From Paraburkholderia lycopersici (GTDB taxonomy: Bacteria; Pseudomonadota; Gammaproteobacteria; Burkholderiales; Burkholderiaceae), in contig NZ_FMYQ01000004.1 of the NCBI RefSeq assembly GCF_900096975.1, positions 186,001 through 250,000 of the forward strand: 64,000 bases of DNA, written 5' to 3'. Made by a program: the position numbers and the translations under genes. Under the pieces are notes generated by a model. That model made no database searches. It saw nothing but the letters and a program-made list of their open reading frames with translations, and was not told where the DNA came from. Numbering within the stretch: the first letter of the stretch is position 1; every line of letters begins with the position of its first letter. Shown here piece by piece: positions 17,311-26,392 of the stretch.

Positions 17311-20300
17311 ATGAACATATCGAAATTCTTCATCGACCGGCCGATCTTTGCGGGCGTGCTGTCCGTGCTGATCCTGCTGGCCGGCGTGATCGCGCTGTTC
17401 CAGTTGCCGATCTCCGAGTATCCCGAAGTCGTGCCGCCCTCGGTGGTGGTGCACGCGCAGTATCCGGGCGCGAACCCCAAGGTGATCGCCGAAGCCGTTG
17501 CCGCGCCGCTCGAAGAGCAGATCAACGGCGTCGAGAACATGCTGTACATGCAGTCGCAGGCCAATAGCGACGGCAATCTCACGCTGACGGTCACGTTTCG
17601 CCTCGGCACCGATCCCGACAAGGCCACGCAGCTCGTGCAAAACCGCGTGAACCAGGCGCTGCCGCGCCTGCCGGAAGACGTGCAGCGCCTCGGGATCACG
17701 ACCATCAAGAGCTCGCCCACGCTCACGATGGTGGTGCACCTGATCTCGCCGAACAACCAGTACGACATGACCTACCTGCGCAATTACGCGCTGCTCAACG
17801 TGAAGGATCGCCTCGCGAATATCCAGGGCGTGGGCGAGGTGCAGTTGTGGGGCGCTGGCGATTACGCCATGCGTATCTGGCTCGATCCGCAGAAAGTGGC
17901 GCAGCGCAATCTCACCGCGACCGACGTGGTCAACGCCATTCGCGAGCAGAACGTACAGGTGGCGGCGGGCGTGATCGGCGCGTCGCCGAGCGTGCCCGGC
18001 ACGCCGTTCCAGCTCAACGTGAATGCGCGCGGGCGTCTGCGCACGGAAAGCGAGTTCGGCAACATCATCGTCAAGACGAATCCGGACGGCGGGGTGACGT
18101 ATCTGCGCGACATCGCGCGCATCGAGCTGGCGGCCTCCGAATACGGCCTGCGCTCGCTGCTCGACAACAAGCCGGCCGTTGCGCTCGCAATCAACCAGGC
18201 GCCGGGTGCGAACTCGCTCGCGATTTCGGACCAGGTGCGCGCGGCGATGAAGGAGCTCAAGCAGGACATGCCGGCGGGCGTGGATTACCGCATCGTCTAC
18301 GACCCCACGCAGTTCGTGCGCTCGAGTATCGAAGCCGTCGTGCATACGCTGCTCGAAGCGATCGCGCTCGTGGTGATCGTGGTGATCGTATTCCTGCAGA
18401 CGTGGCGCGCTTCGATCATTCCGCTGATCGCGGTGCCGGTGTCCATCGTCGGAACGTTTTCCCTGCTGCTGGCGTTCGGGTTCTCCATCAACGCGCTCTC
18501 GCTGTTCGGCATGGTGCTCGCCATCGGTATCGTGGTTGACGACGCGATCGTGGTGGTCGAAAACGTGGAGCGCAACATCGCAAGCGGCTTGTCGGCGCGC
18601 GACGCGACCTACAAGGCCATGCAGGAGGTGAGCGGGCCGATCATCGCGATCGCGCTCACGCTCGTCGCCGTGTTCGTGCCGCTCGCGTTCATGAGCGGCT
18701 TGACGGGCCAGTTCTACAAGCAGTTCGCGATGACGATCGCCATTTCGACGGTGATCTCGGCGTTCAACTCGCTCACGCTTTCGCCCGCGCTTTCGGCGCT
18801 GCTGCTGCGCGGCCATGGCGAGAAGGAAGATTGGCTCGCACGCGCGATGAACCTCGTGCTGGGCGGTTTCTTCCGGCGCTTCAACACGGTGTTCCATCGC
18901 GGCTCGGAGCGCTATGGGCGCGGCGTGCATGGCGTGTTGCGCCACAAGGGCGCGATGCTCGCGATCTACGCGGTGCTGATCGGCGCAACGGTGCTGATGG
19001 CGCGCGTCGTGCCGGGCGGCTTCGTGCCCGCGCAGGACAAGGAGTATCTGATCGCGTTCGCGCAACTGCCGAACGGCGCGTCGCTCGACCGCACCGAGAA
19101 CGTGATTCGCGACATGAGCGCCATCGCGCTCAAGCAGCCCGGCGTCGAAAGCGCCGTGGCGTTCCCGGGTCTTTCGGTGAACGGCTTCACGAACAGCTCG
19201 AGCGCGGGCATCGTGTTCGTCACGCTCAAGCCGTTCAAAGACCGCAAGGGCAAGGCGCTTTCCGCGGGAGCGATCGCGGGTGCATTGAACCAGCAGTACG
19301 CAGCCATCAAGGACTCGTTCGTCGCCGTGTTCCCGCCGCCGCCGGTGCTCGGCCTCGGCACGCTCGGCGGCTTCAAGATGCAACTCGAGGATCACGGCGC
19401 GCTGGGTTATGAAGCGCTCAATCGCGCGACGCAGGACTTCGTGAAGCGCGCGGCGCAAACGCCGGAGCTGGGCCCGACGTTCTCGAGCTATCAGATCAAC
19501 GTGCCTCAACTGAACGTCGATCTCGACCGCACCAAGGCGAAGCAGCTCGGCGTGCCGGTCACGGACGTGTTCGACACGATGCAGATCTATCTCGGCTCGC
19601 TCTACGTGAACGATTTCAACCGCTTCGGGCGCGTGTACCAGGTGCGCGTGCAGGCCGATGCGCCGTTCCGCCAGAAGGCCGACGACATCCTGCAACTGAA
19701 GACGCGTAACGCTGCGGGCGAGATGGTGCCGCTTTCGTCGCTCGTGACGGTGACGCCGACGTATGGGCCCGAAATGGTGGTGCGCTACAACGGCTATACC
19801 GCGGCCGACATCAACGGCGGGCCGGCGCCGGGCTATTCGTCGGGACAGGCGCAGGCGGCGGCCGAGCGTATTGCCGCAGAGGTGCTGCCGCGCGGCGTGA
19901 AGTTCGAATGGACCGACCTCACGTACCAGCAGATCCTGGCGGGGAACTCGGGCGTCTGGGTGTTCCCGATCAGCGTGTTGCTCGTGTTCCTCGTGCTGGC
20001 CGCGCTCTACGAGAGCCTGACGCTGCCGCTCGCGGTGATCCTGATCGTGCCGATGAGCGTGCTGTGCGCGCTGACCGGCGTGTGGCTCACGCAGGGCGAC
20101 AACAATATCTTCACGCAGATCGGTCTGATGGTGCTGGTGGGCCTCGCTTCGAAGAACGCTATCCTGATCGTCGAATTCGCGCGCGAACTCGAACACGACG
20201 GACATACGCCGCTTTCCGCCGCTATCGAAGCGAGCCGGCTGCGTCTGCGCCCCATCTTGATGACGTCCATCGCGTTCATCATGGGCGTGGTCCCGCTCGT

Positions 20301-20496
20301 GCTCTCCAGCGGCGCGGGCTCGGAAATGCGTCATGCAATGGGCGTGGCGGTGTTCTTCGGCATGCTGGGCGTGACGGCGTTCGGGCTGTTGCTCACGCCG
20401 GTGTTCTATGTGGTGCTGCGTACGCTGGCGGGCGGCAAGATTCACGTCGCGCAAAAGGACAACGCGCGCAAGCCGAAGTCGATGGTCGACGCGTAA
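17311..20496 (+). CDS. ceoB: RND multidrug efflux transporter (HAE1 family), CeoB/BpeF type
   Basis: 1061 residues, the normal size of an AcrB-type pump. MNISKFFIDRPIFAGVLSVL is the typical first helix. Helix 4 carries GIVVDDAIVVVENV with the two proton-relay Asp residues (about 410-411), and the conserved Lys partner region lies near residue 950 (LVGLASKNAILIVEFAREL). Two large periplasmic loops follow helices 1 and 7. It uses proton flow to expel drugs across the cell envelope with the adaptor and outer-membrane partner. No frameshift or missing domain is seen. It lies 79 bases after the adaptor gene. Confidence 0.96.
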   Translation: MNISKFFIDRPIFAGVLSVLILLAGVIALFQLPISEYPEVVPPSVVVHAQYPGANPKVIAEAVAAPLEEQINGVENMLYMQSQANSDGNLTLTVTFRLGTDPDKATQLVQNRVNQALPRLPEDVQRLGITTIKSSPTLTMVVHLISPNNQYDMTYLRNYALLNVKDRLANIQGVGEVQLWGAGDYAMRIWLDPQKVAQRNLTATDVVNAIREQNVQVAAGVIGASPSVPGTPFQLNVNARGRLRTESEFGNIIVKTNPDGGVTYLRDIARIELAASEYGLRSLLDNKPAVALAINQAPGANSLAISDQVRAAMKELKQDMPAGVDYRIVYDPTQFVRSSIEAVVHTLLEAIALVVIVVIVFLQTWRASIIPLIAVPVSIVGTFSLLLAFGFSINALSLFGMVLAIGIVVDDAIVVVENVERNIASGLSARDATYKAMQEVSGPIIAIALTLVAVFVPLAFMSGLTGQFYKQFAMTIAISTVISAFNSLTLSPALSALLLRGHGEKEDWLARAMNLVLGGFFRRFNTVFHRGSERYGRGVHGVLRHKGAMLAIYAVLIGATVLMARVVPGGFVPAQDKEYLIAFAQLPNGASLDRTENVIRDMSAIALKQPGVESAVAFPGLSVNGFTNSSSAGIVFVTLKPFKDRKGKALSAGAIAGALNQQYAAIKDSFVAVFPPPPVLGLGTLGGFKMQLEDHGALGYEALNRATQDFVKRAAQTPELGPTFSSYQINVPQLNVDLDRTKAKQLGVPVTDVFDTMQIYLGSLYVNDFNRFGRVYQVRVQADAPFRQKADDILQLKTRNAAGEMVPLSSLVTVTPTYGPEMVVRYNGYTAADINGGPAPGYSSGQAQAAAERIAAEVLPRGVKFEWTDLTYQQILAGNSGVWVFPISVLLVFLVLAALYESLTLPLAVILIVPMSVLCALTGVWLTQGDNNIFTQIGLMVLVGLASKNAILIVEFARELEHDGHTPLSAAIEASRLRLRPILMTSIAFIMGVVPLVLSSGAGSEMRHAMGVAVFFGMLGVTAFGLLLTPVFYVVLRTLAGGKIHVAQKDNARKPKSMVDA

Positions 20497-20510
20497 GGCA
20501 CCGAGGGAGA

Positions 20511-22064
20511 ATGATTAACATGACTAACGAATTTGTCCTGCGCCCGAATGGCAACGCCACGCCGCGCGGCTGGCGCGTCGCGCGAATCGCGGCCAGCGTC
20601 GCGCTGTTTGCGTGGCTCGCGGCCTGCTCGGTCGAGCCGGCCTACAAGGCGCCCGACGCGGGCGTGCCGACGGCATACAAGGAAGCGCAGCAGACGCCGG
20701 CGGGTCCGCACGACGTGGGCACGTGGACCACGGCGCAGCCCGCCGACGACGCCCATCGCGGCGAATGGTGGACCGTGTTCGGCGACCCGGCGCTCGACAA
20801 GCTCGAACAGCAGGCGCTCGAAGCGAACCAGGACCTCAAGGCGGCGGCAGCACGCGTGCAGCAGGCGCGCGCCGTGACCCAGGCCGCGCGCGCCTCGTGG
20901 TTCCCGTCGATCGATGCGGGCTTCGGTCCGACTTACGAACGCGCGTCGCCGGCTTCGCAGTATTTGCCGCAGAACGCCAGCGTGCCCTCGCAAACGCTTT
21001 GGCGCGCGCAGGCCACGGCGAGCTACGAGGTCGATCTTTTTGGCCGCGTGAGCTCGAACGTTCATGCCACGCAGGCGGACGCCCAGCAGAGCGAAGCGCT
21101 GTTCCGTTCGGTGCAGCTCGCGTTGCAGGCCGATGTCGCGCAGAACTATTTCCAGTTGCGCCAGTTCGACTCCGACATCGATCTGTATCGCCGCACGGTG
21201 GCGTTGCGCGAGGACGCGCTCAAGCTCGTGGAGCGTCGCTTCAAGGAAGGCGACATCAGCGCGCTCGACGTGGCCCAGGCGCGTAACGAACTCGCGAGCG
21301 CGCGCGCCGATGCGGTCGGGGTTGCGCGTCAGCGCGCGGCTTCCGAGCATAGCCTCGCGATTCTGCTCGGCAAGGCGCCTGCGGACTTCACATTCCCGGA
21401 AACGCCGCTTGCGCCTGTGCTCGTGCAAGTGCCGCCGGGTTTGCCTTCCACGCTGCTCGAGCGCCGTCCCGACATCGCCGCCGCCGAGCGCGCGATGGCG
21501 GCCGCAAATGCGCGCGTGGGCCTCGCGAAGTCGGCGTTCTTTCCGAAGCTCGACATCACGGGGGCGTTCGGCTACGAATCGGCCACGCTCGGCGATCTGT
21601 TCATGTGGTCGAGCCGCGCGTTCCTGCTCGGGCCATTCGCGGGCACGGCGCTTACGTTGCCGCTCTTCGACGGCGGCCGCCGCAAGGCGAACCTCGCGCA
21701 GTCCCGCGCGAAGTACGACGAAGACGTCGCGCAATACCGGCAACAGGTGCTCGTGGCGTTCCGCGAAGTCGAGGACAATCTGTCCGACCTGCGTCTGCTC
21801 GATGACCAGATTCGCGAGCAGAACGATGCGGTGAGCGCTTCCCAGCAGTCTGCGCATCTTTCTCGCACGCAGTACGAGGAAGGCGAGGTGAGCTATCTGA
21901 ACGTGATCGACAGCGAGCGTACCGTGCTTGTGTCGCAATTGCAGGCGAGCCATTTGCAGGGCTCGCAGGCCGTCGCGACTGTGAATCTGATCCGCGCATT
22001 GGGAGGGGGGTGGGGCGATGCGGTGCCCGGCGGTGTTGAGCCTGCGCCGATCGCTTCGCGCTGA
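20511..22064 (+). CDS. opcM: RND outer-membrane factor lipoprotein (NodT family), OpcM/OprC type
   Basis: About 517 residues. The signal peptide ends in a lipobox LAAC (FAWLAACSVEPAY), so the protein is a lipoprotein. Two repeated outer-membrane-efflux domains follow, with the typical WWTVFGDPALDKLEQQAL and LPLFDGGRRKANL blocks. It forms the TolC-like exit duct of the CeoAB pump. Two starts are possible: ATG 20511, only four bases after GAGG, or ATG 20520, with GGAG ten bases before it. No terminator with a U-tract is visible after it. Confidence 0.93.
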   Translation: MINMTNEFVLRPNGNATPRGWRVARIAASVALFAWLAACSVEPAYKAPDAGVPTAYKEAQQTPAGPHDVGTWTTAQPADDAHRGEWWTVFGDPALDKLEQQALEANQDLKAAAARVQQARAVTQAARASWFPSIDAGFGPTYERASPASQYLPQNASVPSQTLWRAQATASYEVDLFGRVSSNVHATQADAQQSEALFRSVQLALQADVAQNYFQLRQFDSDIDLYRRTVALREDALKLVERRFKEGDISALDVAQARNELASARADAVGVARQRAASEHSLAILLGKAPADFTFPETPLAPVLVQVPPGLPSTLLERRPDIAAAERAMAAANARVGLAKSAFFPKLDITGAFGYESATLGDLFMWSSRAFLLGPFAGTALTLPLFDGGRRKANLAQSRAKYDEDVAQYRQQVLVAFREVEDNLSDLRLLDDQIREQNDAVSASQQSAHLSRTQYEEGEVSYLNVIDSERTVLVSQLQASHLQGSQAVATVNLIRALGGGWGDAVPGGVEPAPIASR

Positions 22065-22404
22065 GCGGGTGGGTTGCTGGCTGGATTTTTTGGGGCGCTG
22101 CTCGCGATGGTGGCGCCCCGCACGGGGGCAACCCCAGGCAAACCGGCACCGTCACAAGCAACGACCAAACTGCAAAACCACCGGGGAGTGCAAACTCAAC
22201 CCTAAACCCGCGCACATATCGCACTCCGCGATTTCCTTTGCGCAATCGCTTCGTAGACCCCGCCGCACGGCGCCCCTATCATCGTCTGGACCCATCTGGA
22301 GCAAACGCGGTGGGCCGCGCCCCTCCCGCGCGCGGACGTTGTCTCCGTTGGTTCCATCGCGTCGCTCCTCACTGAACGAAGTCCAATTCCATCCGAGGAC
22401 CGCG
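22065..22404. other. Intergenic region between the efflux operon and metQ
   Basis: 340 bases with no credible gene. A 7-base inverted repeat, GGGGCGC (22092-22098) and GCGCCCC (22113-22119), forms a hairpin preceded rather than followed by a T-run, so it is not a good terminator for opcM. No riboswitch fold typical of methionine genes could be recognised by eye before metQ. Confidence 0.4.
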
Positions 22405-23241
22405 ATGAACCGTGCCGTGCGCGCCGTATGGCGCTCTTCCATTTTCCAGCGCTTCGGCATACTGACGGCTGCGGCCGCGATGCTCGCGGCGGCGGCGTTC
22501 AACGCGCACGCGGACACGTCCACGCTCAAGATCGGCATCGCCACCACGCCGCAAACGCCCGCGCTTCAGGAAGCGGCGCGCGAGGCGAAGGCGCAGGGCG
22601 TGGACGTGAAGATCATCGAATTCACCGACTGGAACACGCCCAACGCCGCACTGGCGAACAAGGACATCGACGTCAACTATTTCCAGCACACGCCATTTCT
22701 GGAAAACGCCGAAAAACAGGGTGGCTACAAGTTCGTCGCCGTCGCGCCGGGCACGATCATGAAGATCGGCCTCTATTCGAAGAAGGTGAAACGCTTCGAA
22801 GACCTGAAGGACGGCGCGACCGTGGCCATTGCGAACGATCCCGTCAACGGCGGGCGCGGCTTGTTGCTCCTGCAGCGTGCCGGTCTCATCAAGCTCAAGC
22901 CAGGCGTGGACTATCGCGCCACGACGCTCGACATCGTCTCCAATCCCAGACATCTCAAGATCGTGCAGCTTGAAGCGTCGCAACTCGCGCGCTCGCTCGA
23001 CGACGTCGATCTCGCGCAGGGCTATCCGAGCTTCATCAAACTCGCGGGCACCATCGATCCGAACAGCGCGCTCCTCTTCGATGGGGTGGAGAACAAGGCG
23101 TTCGCGCTCCAGTTCGTCGTGCGGCCCGAAAGCGTGAATGATCCGCGCATTCGCAAGTTCATCGACATCTATCAGCATTCGCCGGCCGTGCGCAAGGAGC
23201 TCGACAAGGCCTTTGGCAACCTGTACGCGGTCGCCTGGTAA
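22405..23241 (+). CDS. metQ: MetQ/NlpA-family periplasmic substrate-binding protein
   Basis: 278 residues with a signal peptide (residues 1-33, FGILTAAAAMLAAAAFNAHA). It lacks a lipobox cysteine, so it should be a soluble periplasmic protein, unlike the lipoprotein form in E. coli. Family motifs are clear: KIIEFTDWNTPNAALANKDIDVNYFQHTPFL, then AIANDPVNGGRGLLLLQ and DLAQGYPSFIKLAGTIDP. It binds methionine or a related sulfur compound for MetN/MetI. The start is the ATG at 22405 after GAGGA. The gene order metQ-metN-metI is changed from the E. coli metN-metI-metQ. Confidence 0.9.
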   Translation: MNRAVRAVWRSSIFQRFGILTAAAAMLAAAAFNAHADTSTLKIGIATTPQTPALQEAAREAKAQGVDVKIIEFTDWNTPNAALANKDIDVNYFQHTPFLENAEKQGGYKFVAVAPGTIMKIGLYSKKVKRFEDLKDGATVAIANDPVNGGRGLLLLQRAGLIKLKPGVDYRATTLDIVSNPRHLKIVQLEASQLARSLDDVDLAQGYPSFIKLAGTIDPNSALLFDGVENKAFALQFVVRPESVNDPRIRKFIDIYQHSPAVRKELDKAFGNLYAVAW

Positions 23242-23289
23242 GCGGCGCAAGGTGGTGCCCGCACAACGCATGCACGAGGAGCAGCGAGG

Positions 23290-24414
23290 ATGAAATGGTT
23301 CGGAGCGGCGCGCTTCATCGAGGCGGCCCCGATGGCGGCCGAGGCGGCGCGCACCGCCGATGCCGCGCAGCCCGCGGTGGTGTTCGAGAACGTCGGCAAG
23401 GTTTACCCGGGCGCGCAGGCCAAGGGTCCGCAGGCGGCGCTTGCCGGCGTCGATCTGCAGGTGGCGCGCGGCGAGGTGTTCGGTATCATCGGACGCAGCG
23501 GAGCGGGCAAGTCCACGCTCCTGCGGCTCGTGAACGGGCTCGAAAAACCCACGAGCGGCACCGTGCGCGTGAACGGCATCGATGTCGGCGCACTCGACGA
23601 GCGTGGGCTGGTCGCGCTGCGCCGGCGCACCGGCATGGTGTTTCAGCACTTCAATCTGCTTTCGGCGAAGACGGTGCACGACAATATCGCGTTGCCGCTG
23701 AAAATTGCCGGCGTGCCGAAGTCGGCGATCGAGGCGCGCGTGAATACGCTGCTCGATCTCGTGGGCCTGAGCGAGCGGCGCAATGCGTGGCCCGCACGCC
23801 TTTCAGGCGGCCAGAAGCAGCGCGTGGGCATTGCGCGCGCGCTCGTGCACGAGCCCGATATTTTGCTGTGCGACGAGGCGACGTCGGCGCTCGATCCGGA
23901 AACCACGCGCGCCATACTCGCGCTGCTTCGCGACATCAACCGGCGGCTTGGCGTCACCATCGTGCTCATCACGCATGAAATGGAGGTGATACGCGATGTC
24001 TGCGATACGGTCGCGGTGATCGAGCGTGGCGAGGTGGTCGAGCAGGGGCCCGTGTGGCGCGTGTTCGGCGATCCGCAACACGAAGCGACGCGCGCGCTGC
24101 TGCATACGCCGGGTCACGAACTGCCCGATGATCTGGCCCAGCGGCTCAACAGTACGCCGCAGGCGGCCGCGCGCGCACTGTTCGACGTGCGCTTCTCGGG
24201 GGATACAGCGGAAGAGCCTGAACTAGGCACGCTCGCACAGGCGTTCGGCGCGCAGGGCGTGCGCTTCGTGCATGGCGGCATCGAGCGCATTCAGGGACGC
24301 GCGCAAGGTCGGCTCATCGTCTCGGCGCCGGTGCGCACCGCTGACGAGGCCGACGCGCTTGCCGAAAGCGCGCGCCGGTACGCAAGCCGCGTGGAGGTGC
24401 TCGGCTATGTCTGA
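23290..24414 (+). CDS. metN: Methionine-type ABC transporter ATPase with NIL domain
   Basis: 374 residues, slightly longer than E. coli MetN because of about 25 extra amino-terminal residues. Walker A is GRSGAGKST, the signature is LSGGQKQRVGIARAL and Walker B is ILLCDEATSALDP. The carboxy-terminal 90 residues form a NIL domain (VRFVHGGIERIQGRAQGRL), which in MetN binds methionine and inhibits transport when the cell is full. Its last eight bases overlap the metI start. It is co-transcribed with metQ 48 bases upstream. Confidence 0.93.
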   Translation: MKWFGAARFIEAAPMAAEAARTADAAQPAVVFENVGKVYPGAQAKGPQAALAGVDLQVARGEVFGIIGRSGAGKSTLLRLVNGLEKPTSGTVRVNGIDVGALDERGLVALRRRTGMVFQHFNLLSAKTVHDNIALPLKIAGVPKSAIEARVNTLLDLVGLSERRNAWPARLSGGQKQRVGIARALVHEPDILLCDEATSALDPETTRAILALLRDINRRLGVTIVLITHEMEVIRDVCDTVAVIERGEVVEQGPVWRVFGDPQHEATRALLHTPGHELPDDLAQRLNSTPQAAARALFDVRFSGDTAEEPELGTLAQAFGAQGVRFVHGGIERIQGRAQGRLIVSAPVRTADEADALAESARRYASRVEVLGYV

Positions 24415-25063
24415 TCTCTGGATTTCCGAACTGCTCGACGGCATTCGCGATACCTTGCTCATGGTCGGCGTATCGGCGATATTCGCACTCCTGATCGGTA
24501 TTCCGCTCGCGCTGCTGCTGGTCACGACCACGCGCGGCGGCATTTTCGAGCGGCCCGCGCTCAACGCGGCGTTGGGCGCCGTCGTCAACGCGTTTCGCTC
24601 CACGCCCTTCATTATTCTGCTGGTCGCACTGTTGCCGCTCACGCGTTTTCTCGTGGGCACGACCATCGGCGTGTGGGCGGCCGTGGTGCCGCTTTCCATC
24701 GCGGCAATTCCGTTCTTCGCGCGCGTGGCCGAAGTGAGCCTGCGCGAAGTGGATCGCGGCCTGATCGAGGCCGCCCAGGCCATGGGCGCGCAGCGCCGTC
24801 ATATCGTCTGGCACGTGCTGTTGCCCGAAGCGCTTCCCGGCATGCTGGGCGGCTTCACCATCACCGTGGTGGCGATGATCGGCTCCTCGGCCATGGCCGG
24901 CGCCGTCGGCGCGGGCGGCCTCGGCGATCTCGCGATACGCTATGGCTACCAGCGCTTCGACACGACGGTCATGGTCACTGTGATCGTGCTGCTGATCGTG
25001 ATCGTCGCCGCTGTGCAGTTCACGGGCGACAGGGTCGTTCGGCGTCTTTTGCGGCGAACCTGA
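24407..25063 (+). CDS. metI: Methionine-type ABC transporter permease
   Basis: 218 residues with five membrane segments and the ATPase-contacting loop LIEAAQAMGAQRRHIVWHVLLPEALPG (only the EAAQAMG part is invariant in the family). The typical MetI end, GGLGDLAIRYGYQRFDTTVM, is present. It forms the inner-membrane channel with MetN. Its ATG at 24407 lies inside the last codons of metN, so translation is coupled. A strong terminator follows at 25083. Confidence 0.93.
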   Translation: MSDLWISELLDGIRDTLLMVGVSAIFALLIGIPLALLLVTTTRGGIFERPALNAALGAVVNAFRSTPFIILLVALLPLTRFLVGTTIGVWAAVVPLSIAAIPFFARVAEVSLREVDRGLIEAAQAMGAQRRHIVWHVLLPEALPGMLGGFTITVVAMIGSSAMAGAVGAGGLGDLAIRYGYQRFDTTVMVTVIVLLIVIVAAVQFTGDRVVRRLLRRT

Positions 25064-25082
25064 ACGGTGCGGCCGTTCGCAT

Positions 25083-25120
25083 GACGCGCGCAGCAGCCTC
25101 GCTGCGCGCGTCGTTTTTTT
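25083..25120 (+). terminator. Strong rho-independent terminator after metQNI
   Basis: A perfect 12-base stem, GACGCGCGCAGC (25083-25094) and its complement (25101-25112), with a 6-base loop, is followed by GTTTTTTT. It separates the transporter operon from the oxidoreductase gene 24 bases later. Confidence 0.92.
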
Positions 25121-25144
25121 GGCATCTCATTGGGACATACGGAC

Positions 25145-26341
25145 ATGAACGAAGCACTGCGGCCCCAGGGGCGGGAGCAGGAGGAAGCGCGTCTTGCGGC
25201 GCTGCTCGAAGCGCTGCGCGCGGGCGCCGCGCTGCGCGATCTCGCGGGCGGCCACGCGGCGGCCGAAAAGCAGCGCATCGCCGACGCCGGGCTGCTCACG
25301 CTCGCGGTGCCGCGAGAATTTGGCGGGCAGTTCGGCGGCGCAGATGGCGGGTTGCGCTGGAGCGACGTCTACGCGACCATCCGCGCGATCGCGCGCGTCG
25401 ACAGTGCGCTTGCGCATTTGCTCGGCTTTCAGTGTCTGCAGGTGGCGAGCGTCGAATTGTGGGGCAGCCCCGCACAGCGGGCGAACTGGCTGCAGGGCAC
25501 CGTCGAGTATCGCTGGTGGTGGGGCAATGCCGTGAACCCGCTCGACACGCGGCTCATCGCGCAGCGCGACGGCGCCGGCTGGCGACTGCACGGCAAGAAG
25601 GGATTTTGTTCGGGCACCTACGGTTCCCAGATGATGACCGTGAGCGCGCACGATCCCGTTTCGGGCAACCCGGTGTTCGCGGCCGTGCCGACCACGCGTG
25701 ACGGGATCACGGTGCATGACGACTGGGACCCGATCGGCCAGCGTCAGACCGATAGCGGCACGGTGTCGTTCGAGAACGTGGAAGTACGCGCCGCCGAAGT
25801 GCTGGAGCGCCCCGATACGCCGCGCGCCACGCTGCGCACGCTGATTTCTCAAGGGGTGCTGACTAACCTGTTCGTGGGGCTCGCGGAAGGCGCGCTCGAA
25901 GAAGCGCGCGACTATGTGCTCGAGAACGGTCGTCCGTGGGTGAATGCCGGCATACAGAACGTGGCCGACGACCCGTATTTGCAGCAGCGCTTTGGCGAGA
26001 TGCGTGTGCAATCGCTCGCGGCGGCGGTGCTCGCGGACCGGGCGGCCAAGTTGCTCGACGAAGCATGGGGCGAAGGCGAGGCGCTTGCCGAGGGCCGGCG
26101 CGCCGAGGTCTCGCTCGCGATTTCGGAGGCGAAAATCGTCGCGCATCGCGCCGCGCTCGAAGCCGGCGAGCAACTCTTCGATGCATGCGGCGCTCGCGCC
26201 ACGGGCGCGGCGCTCGCGCTCGACCGTTTCTGGCGCAACGCGCGCGTGCATACGCTGCACGATCCGCTCGACTACCGCCTGCGCGACGTGGGCCGCTACA
26301 CGCTGCTGAGGGAGCTGCCGCAGCCGACGCTGTACACTTGA
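25145..26341 (+). CDS. SfnB/DszC-like flavin-dependent oxidoreductase (acyl-CoA dehydrogenase fold)
   Basis: 398 residues with the acyl-CoA dehydrogenase fold but without the catalytic Glu segment of true acyl-CoA dehydrogenases. Visible are LTLAVPREFGGQFGG, LAHLLGFQCLQVASVELWG, GKKGFCSGTYGSQMM and WDPIGQRQTDSGTV, which match the sulfur-acquisition oxidoreductase (SfnB) and DszC monooxygenase group. Such enzymes release sulfur from sulfones or organosulfur compounds. Its place behind a MetNIQ-type importer supports a sulfur-scavenging role, though a terminator separates them. The ATG at 25145 is preceded by a weak ribosome site. The exact substrate is unknown. Confidence 0.7.
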   Translation: MNEALRPQGREQEEARLAALLEALRAGAALRDLAGGHAAAEKQRIADAGLLTLAVPREFGGQFGGADGGLRWSDVYATIRAIARVDSALAHLLGFQCLQVASVELWGSPAQRANWLQGTVEYRWWWGNAVNPLDTRLIAQRDGAGWRLHGKKGFCSGTYGSQMMTVSAHDPVSGNPVFAAVPTTRDGITVHDDWDPIGQRQTDSGTVSFENVEVRAAEVLERPDTPRATLRTLISQGVLTNLFVGLAEGALEEARDYVLENGRPWVNAGIQNVADDPYLQQRFGEMRVQSLAAAVLADRAAKLLDEAWGEGEALAEGRRAEVSLAISEAKIVAHRAALEAGEQLFDACGARATGAALALDRFWRNARVHTLHDPLDYRLRDVGRYTLLRELPQPTLYT

Positions 26342-26392
26342 GGGTCCGACGCCGCACTCGTCGCGACGCGTCAACCCTTGAGGATCCAATCG

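Noticed and set aside
17077..20454. Open frame of over 1100 codons antisense to the RND transporter gene
   Set aside because: It lies entirely opposite a clear RND gene, is dominated by Arg, His, Asp and Glu and has no domain. In high-GC DNA with a GC-rich third position such antisense frames stay open by chance.
22085..22119. Hairpin with T-run after opcM as terminator
   Set aside because: The T-run comes before the stem on the plus strand, and on the minus strand the hairpin is followed by A residues.
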